64,000 nucleotides of DNA, taken from the NCBI GenBank assembly GCA_904066235.2, contig CAJFCV020000002.1:4650001-4714000 (forward strand), given 5' to 3'. Below are positions 1 through 11,452 of this stretch, in pieces; position 1 is the first letter of the stretch, and the number at the start of each line of letters is the position of its first letter. Source of the stretch: Bursaphelenchus xylophilus. Taxonomy: Eukaryota; Nematoda; Chromadorea; Rhabditida; Aphelenchoididae. Under the pieces are notes generated by a model. The model was not told where the DNA came from and searched no databases. It saw nothing but the letters and a program-made list of their open reading frames with translations. A program made the translations under genes and the position numbers.

Positions 1-3000
1 ATTTCCAAAACATGGTACACGTCAAGTCGAAGAAGCAAGAGAACGGGAACTGTTCAAGTCTGGAATTCCGTGAAAAATAAAGGATCCAAGAGGTCTTCTT
101 TGACCAAATTCTTGATCAACTTGGCAAAAAACAGGACTTTTTTTGACAAATATCAATGTATTTGATGACTATTTGTGATGTCAGAATGGTAACGCATAAA
201 ATTGCGTTTTGGACCTTGTAAAAGGCTCTGTTGTAAATTTTAAGAAAACTGGTGCTTCTCATGTGCTTCTATTTTTGGGTTTTTGTTAGATTGCAATCTT
301 GTAAGTAATCAAGAGCTTATCATAACTTTGATTAACTCTCCCTTTACTTTAATACATTACATAAATCAAGCAATATCTTTTCTGTCTAGACTTCATTTTG
401 GCTCATTTTTGAACCCTTACACATTCAACCGACTCAAGACTATCTCTCTGCGAAACACCTTATATAAAATGATTTCTGGAGCCAATGTTCTTAAATTACT
501 GCTTCACATTTATGCATTACATCAGCTTCAGATTTCCTAATAAACAAGAAAATATGTGCTCGGCCGCTTTGAGCGGCCCTTTCGGCCGTTGAAAGCTTTC
601 TTTTTCTTGGACATTCCCGTCCCCTCAGGCTTTTTTCCACTTCTTTTAGACCTTTTTCGCGTTGAAACCCCTTTCCAGAGTCCCTTTCTTTATTTATCGT
701 CTGAACTTTCGTTGTAGTCAATTAAAACTCAACCCGAATTAAATTCTGAACCCACAACGTGAGTCTGACTACTAATTTGACGGGGGAACGACGTGAAATT
801 TCGTTGGGAATCGAGATTTTTGCGTTTTCTCCATGTTTTCCGCGGTTTATTGGGGAATTTTAAGGGCAAAGTTGCGCAATTTGGTTTTTGATGCTTTTCG
901 AAGCAATTTTCCGGGTTCAAGAAGTTACAGTGTAAGAAACAAAGTACTGGAGGATATTGTTTCGTCTTACAGAACAATAGAACAAGGAGGGATTTCAAAA
1001 AAAAAAATAGCGTAAATAATAGCGATAAACAACATTTCTAAAGGTCTCATCTTCCCTGTTTTCTTTCTCTTACGATTTTTGTAACAACAATATTGGTAAA
1101 AACACTTTTTTGTTTACCGATGAAATATCACAAGTGGTTTAATTTTCAGATTTTAACTGCTTTCTTTTTCCGATTACAATCATTTTCTGAGATTCAATTT
1201 TCACGTTGGCAATTGAAGGCGAATATGTAAATTTTAGAATGCGATGTGAGTTAAAAACTGCACTTTTCTCTGGCCAGATTTAACTCTGAAAATTTCAACT
1301 TTGTCTTTGCCAAAATACATCAAGATTTATTGGTATATTGGCTCGAACGAACGTATTGAAGGGTGATACCCTTAAATACGTTGATTACATACAACCTTGC
1401 TATGTACTATTTCGAACACACGTAATTTCATTTTCATCTTCTCACGTTTCCAAAACCACGTGTTCCTTTCTCATTCTCAAGGTGTGTTTATACTTCCAAA
1501 GTCCCCAGACAATTTATTTCATAGACCAAATGTCCCTGGCCAAGGGAATCCCATGGCCCAAAGATCGGGGAAATTAGAAACGTGATCGGCCGATGAGCAC
1601 ACGTGACTAAACTCTTGGATTTTTAACTATCAAAGTATAGTGCATTCCTTAACCTTATTTTGCACCAAAGACAAAAAAATCGAACATTTGAAGATCACAA
1701 GGCTTAGAAAAAAATTTAAAAACAATTTTACAAACTTTCTTTTTATTTTCAAAATGCTCGTCAAAAATATGATTGATTTGCCTGTTTTATAATTTTTTAA
1801 CACAATCAAAAGAATTTCAGTGCTAAATTAGATTTTTACAACCAAAACCGAAGATTACTGGTACCAAATTAGGACTTTTTATGAGGTCATTTGTTAAAAA
1901 ATGGGAAAAAGTTATCAAATTGTCGGCGATTCAGGGTCGTAAATTAGAAAAGCGTGCTGATTTTTTTGAAAGAAGTGGGTTCAAGGAAAATTTAGATTGT
2001 AAAAAATCAAAAAAATGTCATAATGACACATTAAATCTTTAAACATTTTTCATTTCAAAAGTCAGCATGACGCAACATTTTGAAAAAAATTGCTTGCTTT
2101 TTAAAGAATTTTTTTATTTTTTGAGCTTTTTTGTAGGCATAGCTTTAAATTTCCAATTTTCACAATTTCTTTTTAATTTTGTGGTTTTTCAAAGCACAAT
2201 TCGTAGACCGCTTCGCGGATTGTAAAAACACATTTGTTTCTGCCTTGCAAAGTCATCTTGACACTGATCCAAACTGAAAATTACAACTACAATTCCCACA
2301 ATTCACACGGCGATTTCTCCCACAGCAACCCTTTGTCTGATGCAATCGGTCGTTCAAAACCATTATTTTGTTGTAACAAGCGTTCGCAGTAACTCACTAC
2401 TTTTAAATTAGCCTAAAAAGCCTTTTATAGCCACAGGTGCTTCAAATTATTAACAAAAATGTGGAACTCACATGTACAATATAAAATAATTGATGTCACT
2501 TGATGAAAGTCAACTGTTTGACCCTTAAAAATCATCGACTGCAAGAAGAAAGTTATGATTCCTTTTTTGTAAAGTTAGCTCTCGGATGCAGTAAAAGTGT
2601 GCCGTCAAAACACGCGCCATATTACACTGGACGACTAATCTCCCGTTCGCGAGAAATTCACGTGAAAGTCCGCTCTTCGCTCTTTGGGCCCGCCAGGGAG
2701 AATGGCCAAGCCCCGCCGCGAAACGGGGGGAAATTTCGAGTTTTTTTGCGGCTGCAAATATTCGTGGCTGAAAAGGGAAAGGGAAAATGGCAAAAAACGG
2801 AGAAAATTAAGGAAATGACGATAAAGGATAAGAAATTAGTGAATTTCCTCAAGTTGGGGAGCAATATTTTTCTGATAAGTGATCAAATAAGGACGTTGTA
2901 CTCATGTTTTATGCAATTTTGGTTTTTACCCCACCTCAAGTCGCGTAAAAATTACAAAAAATGCAAATTTATGATAATTTTTGGACAAACGACAGATGTT

Positions 3001-3727
3001 TTTAAAAAATTGGCTTAAAGATGACTCAATGCCTTATGTGGCAAAAAAATAAACTATTTTGCATCTTGCAGTGGTTGCTTTCATTGTCTAGACGCTTTTT
3101 ATTGATCTATTTCACATCATGCTTTTTGGCAGAACTTATGTAACTTTTTGATTTTATTCAAGATTTTTTGATGTTATCGTAAATTTTGAGCAAAGCTCAT
3201 GCCATTTTAACTCAATTTCTGCCCATGTTTTATACATAACCCACTCGTTTTACCTCGTTTCTTATCAAGATGTTGCCTTTTTCCATATTTTTCCAGAAAT
3301 TTCCTCGGAATTTCGCAACATTCTTCATATTCCTCACTATTTTGCCATCCTCAGTTTCTAAATATGGCCAGTCCAAAGTACGCTCCAAACCGTCTCGTTT
3401 GCGAAATCCCTGGCCACGGGCGTTCGCTCGAGAGAAAATGGGGAAAGTGCAGAGAAAAAGGAAGAAAGTGGGAGGGGATTTTCGAAAAATATAAAAAATA
3501 GCGGGGAGAACAGAAAAGACAAACCCCGGAATATTTTTGCTCAGAATTTGTTTCGAAGACGGTTGGGAAAGCCGGTGCTGTCTGGCCAAGAGCTCCCTCC
3601 GAACGTTCCGATTGTTATTCGGCTAGAAATTGGTTGGCCTGCGTGTTAGCTGGCCAGAAAATTCATTCAAATACTACTACTACAAGCTTGATTACGGTAC
3701 CTGTCTGTGGTCTTTGACGTAAAAAAG
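1..3727. other. Region without a supported gene
   Basis: No open frame here has a recognisable domain, codon pattern or consistent splice sites. The longest frame (2500-3018, + strand, 172 codons) is Lys-rich and looks like chance. Two GC-richer patches, around 2650-2760 and 3400-3450, interrupt otherwise AT-rich DNA. A short self-complementary stretch lies near 560-590. The last few hundred bases are probably the promoter and 5' end of the downstream TMEM86-like gene. Confidence 0.5.
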
Positions 3728-4148
3728 ATGGGCGATCTAATGGTCAGTAAATTGTAATTTTTTTGTCGTAGATTCCCTGGGAATAAGGGCGTAAAATTTA
3801 TCGAGGAATTTAGTAAGGGGATGATTTTGAAATTGCGGTCTGTTTACTGCGGGTTTTCTGATTTATGGGATCTGATGAAAGTTGAAGGTGGAACTTTTTC
3901 TGAAGGTGAAACTTGACGCATTCCTCTCCCAAATAAAATCTTTTTTATGTCAAGAAGTATTTTGGCTTCCCTCAAAATCCTGCAGTACTATTCTGGTATG
4001 ACTCCCCTCCTCTCCCTCCACTTTTACAATGGGGTGATGAAGAATGTGTTTTTGGCGCCCTCCTTATCACACTCCACACTTGTTTTTATTTTTTTTTTAT
4101 CTCTACTCTTACACTTTGAATGTAATAAGGTTATCAATTTTTCAGAAA

Positions 4149-5611
4149 ATGGCGGGTATCTCACAAACGGCCTTAGTCTACAGCGGCATGGTCGGGATGG
4201 TGTACTTGGGGACGGATGGCTTCCAGAAAAATGCCCCGTTCGTGTTTACACTACCAGTTGTGGTGCTGGGATTCATCACACTCTCAACTCGAATGCCGAT
4301 TATGCGAAAGATCTGCACGTCTGCTTCGTTTTTCTTGTTGGGTGAGTCGGGAGAAAACAATGAGAAATAGTGGACTTTAGATCGGAGAAAAAAACGTTCA
4401 TGGCTGAACTAAAAGTAGAATGAAAAACGGCAGTTGCCTGGGACGTTTTATTCTTTGATCGGAGATTTAGATGAGCTAAAGATCAGTTTTGTTGATGGCA
4501 TTCTGTAGATTGTCGCTAAACGAAAGATAGTGAAGAAAGAAAGAGTTGACTCGGGTGGGTCAAGTGTCTTCTTCACTAACCCTTTATGAGACAGACTACT
4601 GTAAAATACCAAATACACGGTCTATTGCGTTCAAAACTGTTTTTTAATAGGAAGGACACACTTGACACATTGAGTCAAGTCTTCCCCTCAAAGCCAAAAC
4701 TTCTCAAAATTTGAGCTCATTTACGATTTATGACAAAATCGGTCAAAATTATCTTCTATTTTTTCAGCTTCTGCTCTCTACGAATGGTCGATGAGTCCCC
4801 GTCGCCTAGAAATTAATGCCTCCATCATCACAGCGTCTCATATTTTCTATCTTCTCTCTTTTATCGGATGCGTAAAGCAATGGTGGAAGTCCCTGGCCGT
4901 CCTCACAACTCTATTTTCCATTTGTTTTGCGTACATTGTCTTCGCCGACCTTTTCCGATCACTGCCCTGGGTTGTGTTGGCGTGCACAATGTCCCATTCA
5001 ACCATTGGTTTGAATTTTGTGGCGGCCGGGTCCGTCTGGAAAAAGGGCAGCAAGGTGCCGTTCGCTGAGACGGTAAGGAGGGGTTTTGAGGGATTGAGAG
5101 TCAAACTTAAGTTTATTTTTGAGTCAAGTTCAAGCTTTATTGATTCACAAGGGAAGTTTTGAAAGTACTGGGATTTTCGCTTTTTTCGCTTATGCTATTA
5201 AAGGGCAGCCTAGCTATTGATGACAAGAGAGTGGATAAAATGCGGAGGGTGGCCGGAGAGAAAAAGCTTAGTTCGCATGTCCGCCAATGCCCCGAGGAAA
5301 AAAGTAATTTTTCGCAGAAAAGTTTTCCTTGGGTAAAATCAAGGAAACCCTTATTCGACATTAGCTTTTATTGACTCTCCAGATTAGTTTCAAAGTAAAA
5401 ATTGATGTCAACCCGTCCAACACAATTATTTCTTTTACATTTTCAGGCAGCCTTCACTCGTTTCATCGGCATTTTCTTTGCCTACATTTGCGACGTCGCT
5501 CTACTATCCAACCAATTTGCCCGCCACACTCCACAACTGGTGTTCTACCTGAACACAACCTACTATTTGTCGCAGTATATGCTATACTTTGCGAATGAGC
5601 GAGCCTTCTAA
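4149..5611 (+). CDS. TMEM86/YhhN-family membrane protein (putative lysoplasmalogenase)
   Basis: Three exons (4149-4341, 4768-5072, 5447-5611) join in frame to give 220 residues. The protein is almost entirely hydrophobic, with about seven or eight membrane segments, and its length suits the TMEM86/YhhN family (vertebrate members are about 230-240 residues). Known members hydrolyse the vinyl-ether bond of lysoplasmalogens in the endoplasmic reticulum membrane. The conserved acidic positions of the family appear as EWS at about 70, FADLFRS at about 120 and ICDVALL in exon 3. Phases match at both introns, and acceptors are TTTTTCAG and TTTTCAG. A possible upstream exon at 3728-3742 (ATGGGCGATCTAATG, then GTCAGT) would join in phase 0 and add six residues, so the true start is uncertain. 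Family assignment is from recognised sequence pattern, not a search. Confidence 0.8.
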
Positions 5612-6253
5612 AGCAAGGATAATAATGTATTAGTTCTATTATTTAAAAGTTCAAAAATATGGGTCTGTTTTTTCATGTCATCTTTAGAGCAGCTTAACGT
5701 CCTATGAATGGAAGTTGTAAATGTCATATGAATCTCTTAGTGGCACAAAAAAGTTTTTGTTTAAAATTACATATTTATACAGTTTTGTACATAATAAACG
5801 TACTGAGTATGGCCAATGGACTAATGTTAAGGTCAAAGGTCGATAAGGTGTGGATAAGTTATAAGAGTCCCTTCGGGTTGTGGACTGGGCCATTGCTCAT
5901 CTGCATAGAGCTTCTTTCTCGGCATTGTAGTACGGAGAGTGGTCAGAGGTCAGAGCTCCATTAAAGGGCTGTCAGACTCTCCAAAACAAATAGGTTTATA
6001 CAGTGTAAAGGAATTGCTATACACATGTATTACAAAGAAGTATTTATCATGCCTTGCCACCCACTCTTTGGTGAGCTTTCCAATATTTCATTACTATCAT
6101 TCAATTTTGAACAGCAAAGTTCGCGATATCAGACAGAATAATCTAATCACACATGGAAGACGTACCCATAAATAAGATCTACAATTGTTTATTCCTATCT
6201 AAATAAAGCAACATCATTTTCACAAACATTCAAAAGATGCTAATATCAACTCT

Positions 6254-7532
6254 TTAATTCTGCTTTTGCTTCTTGGCCAATTCATCCAAGAATTCTTGTT
6301 TCTTACTCAGCAATGTCGTCTTGATCAGAAGATCCTGAACAAAAACAGGCAATGCTTCCATGATATCAAAGACCAACTGATGGGCATAGTGTCCTTTGGT
6401 GGTTTCAGCCCAACCAATCGTTTTTACGGCCGATTCAACGAAATCTTCTGGAGTTCGAACGAGGAAATTGGGAGTGCTGGATTTACTCAGCTTCGTGGTG
6501 ATAAATCCTGGAGCCAAGTATTGAATGTGGATTTTGGGGTTCTCGATTCGAATGGAATGAGTGAATTTCTCGAGGGCAGACTGAAAAAAAGTGGAGTATT
6601 CTATAAAATTACATTTTTTATTTTTTGTACATATTCTATCAAGGCAATACATAAGTCAATTCCCTAAAGATTAGCCATCAAGATCTTTGCATCATAACGC
6701 CTAGAGATCAATCTTACCTTCGACAGTCCATAAGCCGTGCAGAACGGGTAGTTGAAAGAACTGGCCATGGATCCATTGTTCACGATGACTCCTCCGCCCC
6801 TTTCTTCCATCGGTTTCAGCACAATCGATGAGAGAAATACGGCCGGATACATGTTTACATCAACGATCTCCTTGTTCTCGCCGATTCCACCAATAAGTTC
6901 GTGGAATCTGTCGACGGTTTGAGGGCCGGCGCCGACATTGTTGACTAAAAAACAGTAATTTGAACTGCAAAATTGCAAAAAATTGGACAGATACAATAAA
7001 ATGTTTTCACAAATCTCTTCTCACATAGCAATCCAACTTTTTTCAGGGGCTCTGTGAAAGTGTTAACATAATCTTCAGGCTTTGTATTTTTAAAATCAAA
7101 AGCGATAGTTTCAACTTGGATTCCCTTATATTGGGCGAGCAGTTTCTCCTTGGTATCAATAAGTCTGGACTGAGTTCTTGAGATCAGAATTAGATTGAAT
7201 CCACGCTTGGCCAACTCGAACGCATAGGCTTTGCCAATTCCGTCAGTGGCGCCGGTAATTGCTAAATAAGAATTTTTGATAAAATCATTTCAAATAAATT
7301 CCAAATTGCCTGAAATGAAGGCTCAAAATGCACAAAAATTACTAAAGATGATATTTTTATCATGCCTAAATTGTAGCTTACCAGCCCAATCACTTCTGGC
7401 CAATTTCTTGAGATCTTTGGGCTCGGCAAAGAAGTAAACGTAAGCATGGAATCCAATGTGGTAAACGATCTTGATCAAGGTGTATACGCCATACAAGTAC
7501 AAGGCGTAACCGATGTTCTCAAAGAGCCCCAT
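6254..7532 (-). CDS. 17-beta-HSD12/LET-767-type short-chain dehydrogenase, copy 1
   Basis: Four exons (7382-7532, 7025-7261, 6718-6944, 6254-6580) give 313 residues, the usual length of the 17-beta-hydroxysteroid dehydrogenase 12 / LET-767 group. These ER enzymes reduce 3-ketoacyl-CoA in fatty acid elongation and may act on sterols. Visible features are a hydrophobic N-terminal anchor (about 5-35), the cofactor motif TGATDGIGK (about 53-61), FNNVG at 130-134, and the catalytic set Ser188, Tyr201 and Lys205 in AYGLSK. The C-terminus KQKQN has lysines at -5 and -3, fitting a KxKxx ER-retrieval signal. All phases agree. It is one of two same-strand paralogues in this window; exons 2 and 3 have exactly the same lengths (237 and 227) in both, showing a local duplication. 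Confidence 0.9.
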
Positions 7533-8313
7533 TTTCCTGGAAAATAAATGAGAAATAAAAAAATGATGACAAGACATTAGCATAATAATGTCGTCACGTA
7601 TAGTTCGATTGATATAATAATCAAATTAGAATTGCAAAATCGACTTTTGCGTCGACAAGAAGTAATAATTTTGTCTGAACAACAATATTCGATATATAAT
7701 ATATTTTAGGCCAAGAGTTGCCTCGGTTAGGGATGGAAATCCTTAAATAAGGCTACCGTAGCCATGAACAACTTTCCCATCCACAAGAATCAAAATCAGC
7801 CACCTGAACACACGAATCTACGCCCCTAATAAAAGTCATATGGAGATATCGATAAAAGATATTCGACTTATGACTTGGGAATCCTTTGGAACCCAACGAA
7901 ATGTGAATACACACAAATAAAATAGAATATAATAGACCACACAGAGAGATGATATTCCCTCAAGGGACGAATAACGATCGTCCGGGATCAGCCGCCTTTT
8001 GTATGAGATCGTATGCAATTGCGAATTGTGAAAAGAATTGAGCCTTGCAAGGGCTCGTGGGAAAGTTGGCAATAAAAAATGGACAAAAAAATCTTGGTCA
8101 TACTTGGAATCAAATAAGCATTGAAACATCTTATCACATTGGACTAAATGAACCCATAAATTTTATTCAAACGTTCTCTGATAAGCGGTTTAATTGAAAG
8201 GCAACAAAACTGCATATTCCACAAAATAAAATATTATTTCACTTTTGCACAGCAAATTTTTACTTAGAAAAGCGTATTAATCAAGTTATAAACTGCACTC
8301 TTATTTCTCTCCT
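7533..8313. other. Intergenic, no gene seen
   Basis: This is AT-rich sequence between dehydrogenase copy 1 and the secreted-protein gene. Frames such as 7836-8129 (-) lack any recognisable domain or splice context. It probably contains the promoter of the dehydrogenase (near 7533-7700) and the 3' end of the upstream gene. Confidence 0.5.
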
Positions 8314-9189
8314 TTAAAGTTTTGGTGGTGCATGTTTAAAAGCATCTACTGTAGAGGTCTCCGTACTTGGGTTAGCCACTGTGTCCCATACTGACTTCTT
8401 CGAGGTCCCGGTGGCATGGATTCCTGGCAGCGGTTCGTCAAAATCACTCTCATCTGAAGAGTCATCATTTAGATTTTTGGAAGTGGATGTGGGATGGCCG
8501 CTGCCTAAATGAGTTAAAGCTCCGGTGACCGTGTTAAATGAAGATCCATTTGGCTGAGAACCAGTTGTTCCAGTAGCTGATCCAGCTGCGGTGTTGAACA
8601 AAATACCTTTTTTCTTAAGACTACTGCTTGTTGTGGCACTTCCAAAGCTGTCCATCAAGCCTTCAACTCCTGGTTGCGCTTGTCCCTCATTCATGCCACC
8701 TATTGGTTGTTTACTCGTCTTAAGACCGAGAAGTCCTCCTCCGATTCCACCACCCTCTGCCGTATCATAATCCTCGGTTTGTGGCCCTTGCTCATAAATG
8801 GATGGTGGCTTAGTTGCCGGATGTCCTAGGCCAACAGTTGGGGTCCCGTTGTATTGGGAACCTTTCCCTAGGTCAATTCCTGAAGGAGGCTTGGTGATAG
8901 CACCAAAGGAACTAAACAGATTTCCACTGGCCCCATGACCAGGCGTCACAATCCCAGAAACGCCTCCCACACCAATGCCAGCGGCTTTAGAAGTGGCTTT
9001 GCTTGATTTGGTTGTTTCCTGAGAGTCATCTTCGAAGAATGACAGGGGTCCCGCCAAGTTTATTTCTGGTTCTCGTTTGATGCGAACACCTGCAAAGCAA
9101 AATGTAATATCGAATAGCAACGTACCGAAGCCTTCAGTTTGTAATACAGCCATGGCAAGTAAGCCAGTTAGAATGTAATTGGTCCTCAT
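8314..9189 (-). CDS. Putative secreted Gly/Ser/Thr-rich protein, unknown function
   Basis: The start MRTNYILTGLLAMAVLQTEG is a good signal peptide. The mature part is low-complexity, rich in Gly, Ser, Thr and Pro, with an acidic DDSSDESDFDE patch near the C-terminus and repeated SFGS or SFGA-like motifs. No domain is recognised. Uninterrupted, the frame encodes 291 residues. A 36-nt segment (9090-9125) has GTACGT at one end and TTTGCAG at the other; removing it keeps the frame and gives 279 residues, so it is probably a very short intron. The gene lies between two dehydrogenase paralogues on the same strand. It could be a cuticle or matrix protein, a glycosaminoglycan carrier or a secreted effector; the sequence alone does not decide. 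Confidence 0.65.
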   Translation of the reverse strand: MRTNYILTGLLAMAVLQTEGFGTLLFDITFCFAGVRIKREPEINLAGPLSFFEDDSQETTKSSKATSKAAGIGVGGVSGIVTPGHGASGNLFSSFGAITKPPSGIDLGKGSQYNGTPTVGLGHPATKPPSIYEQGPQTEDYDTAEGGGIGGGLLGLKTSKQPIGGMNEGQAQPGVEGLMDSFGSATTSSSLKKKGILFNTAAGSATGTTGSQPNGSSFNTVTGALTHLGSGHPTSTSKNLNDDSSDESDFDEPLPGIHATGTSKKSVWDTVANPSTETSTVDAFKHAPPKL

Positions 9190-9647
9190 GACAATAAAAT
9201 TGAACCCTGAACCAGCTGTATTGAGTAAAACCTGTCGGTTTGCTTGGTTATATATACAAGTGCTTGTTATTGTCCGGCTAGAGGGTAATCCCGACTCTAA
9301 AGGGCATCATACATATATCCAGCCTAATCAAAAACAAGCAGGGATACCCTTGTGTAATAGTGGAACTCATGGTAAACAAGTCCTCCGGGAAAGATGAGCC
9401 GGCATGTTTTAAACTGTAAATTTATGTATTTCGAACCTTTACACACACATACGTCCTTTGGCATGCAATAAGAACGGTAAAGTTTGATGTTTGCAACCGC
9501 TGCAAAATCTTTCAAAAGGTCAAATTTCCGTGCTCGAAAGGTTTTTTTCGAGCCCTTATAGGATTAAACTTTGTCATTACTTTTAGAATTTATTTACGGA
9601 CCCAATTTCAGTTGTAATGGCAAAAAGTGATGGCGATCTTCCAATGA

Positions 9648-10787
9648 CTATTCAAGCTTCCCATTCTTGGCAACATTATTATTTTCCTGCAACTCTCTCA
9701 ACCGGATGAATTCCACGTTTTCTTCCCTCTTTGCTTTCAGCGACTTCTCCATCAAAAAATCTTGCAACCACATGGGCAAAGAAGTAATGATATCGAATTG
9801 TAACTGTTGCGCGTAATGCCCTCGAGTATCGTTGACCCAACCAACTGTTTTTACGGCGTATTTTACATACTCTTCGGCTGTGAGATCGAAGAACGTCGGC
9901 TTCATTTTCTTGCTGAATTTGGTCACAATCCAACCGGGGGTTAAATGCTGGATGTAAACCTCTGGATATTCTACCCGCAGAATGTGAGAAAACTTTTCGA
10001 GGGCCGTCTGACAATGAAATGGATAATATTTTTGGCAAGATAAGAGATGATATATAGTTGCAATAGACGACTCACTTTTGTAGCGCCATAAGCCGACACA
10101 TAGACAAAGGTGACAGATCCAGCAATTGATCCAACATTTACAATAGTGCCACCTCCCCGCTCTTTCATATATTTGAGGACAATGGAGCAGAGGCAGAAGG
10201 CTGGGATCAAGTTCAAATCAACAACTTGTTTTTGCTCCGCCAGTCCACCTTTGACTTCATGAAGTCGGTCCGGGATTTCATAGACACCACCAACGTTGTT
10301 CACTGAAAAAGTAAATCTGATAGCACTATTATCTTACCCAGAAATCCAACCTTCTTCATTGGCTGCCTCAATATTTTCTCATAACTCTCTGGGGATGTGT
10401 CCGTAAAATCAAAAGCAATGGTCTCGATTTTGATGTTAGGATTTAATTTTAGGATCTCTTCTCTAACATCATCAAGTTTGGACTGAGTCCTTGAAATCAA
10501 AACGAGATTCATCCCTTGTTTCGCCAATTGGATCGCATACTGTTTGCCAATTCCGTCGGTGGCTCCGGTGACCGCTACAATAACTTTGTTCAGCGTAAAT
10601 CATAGCTCAAAAAATTTTGCAAAGCTTTGTAATGCTTCTCACCAGCCCAGTCAGTTTTTGCCAGCTTTTTAAGGTCCTTCATGGGTGCATAAAAGTACAC
10701 ATAAGCATGGAAAACGGTATGGCAAACAGCCCTGAAGATGTAATAACCAAAGAACAGGTAAGCCACCCATCCCAGATAAGACAACAT
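9648..10787 (-). CDS. 17-beta-HSD12/LET-767-type short-chain dehydrogenase, copy 2
   Basis: Four exons (10643-10787, 10338-10574, 10076-10302, 9648-10007) encode 322 residues. The features match copy 1: an N-terminal hydrophobic anchor, TGATDGIGK, VNNVG, and catalytic Ser186, Tyr199 and Lys203 in SAYGATK. Splice phases are the same as in copy 1. The last exon is longer (360 versus 327 nt), and the C-terminus (VAKNGKLE) lacks the KxKxx pattern of copy 1, so the two enzymes may differ in ER retrieval. The likely role is ketoacyl or ketosteroid reduction at the ER. Copy 2 lies upstream of the secreted-protein gene and copy 1 on the same strand; gaps of 459 and 782 nt are long for an operon. Confidence 0.9.
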
Positions 10788-11452
10788 TGTTTTTTTTGCC
10801 TCCGAAGAATGAACTTTCCACTTCTTATATACGTTTAAGATAACCAGATTAAACTACGTTGTAAAGTTGAGCGGGAAAAACATGCAGATTATTTCCGATT
10901 TTTAATCAGTAATCAAACTAAGGGCAACCTACAGATTGTTCAAGTTCTTGGCCCTCCTTCTTTACAGTAAATACCGTGAAATGTCATGTCAAATAAAGAA
11001 GTAAACATTAAACAAGGATGTGATGATTGGTGTAGTTGATCGTCGTGAACCCAAAAAGTAACAAAAAAATGAAACATTTACGTTCTTGATTGGAACATGT
11101 GAGCACTGCGTGCAATTTTTACACTTTAATCGGTTAAAACGCCGGAATAAAATGGTAATGTTACAGTCAAAGCGCTATAAATAGGGATTTGACAATACAT
11201 AAAAACCGGGCATGGTCTTTTTGTGCCAGTCCCTCCGGCTCGATGAAAAGTAGGCCCGCCCGTTTTCAAAATTTCAGAATGTGGCTTTGAAAGACCTAAA
11301 ATTTTAAGGCCTGGCCCGGTAGTTTGCCGGATCTAAACAAAATAATGAAGAACTTTGCATTTGCAAAAAGAATGACAAAGGTTTTGATAAATAAAGTTTA
11401 TTTAAAACTTTACAGCGTCATGAATATTATTGTAATATTCTTATTAACATAT
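10788..11452. other. Intergenic, no gene seen
   Basis: This is the space between the start of dehydrogenase copy 2 and the 3' end of the TauE-like gene, both on the minus strand. The sequence near 10788-10900 is presumably promoter. No frame or repeat of note was recognised. Confidence 0.5.

Noticed and set aside
2500..3018. 172-codon open frame on the + strand
   Set aside because: Composition is Lys/Phe-rich like random AT-rich DNA, no domain or splice logic, and a competing frame lies on the other strand.
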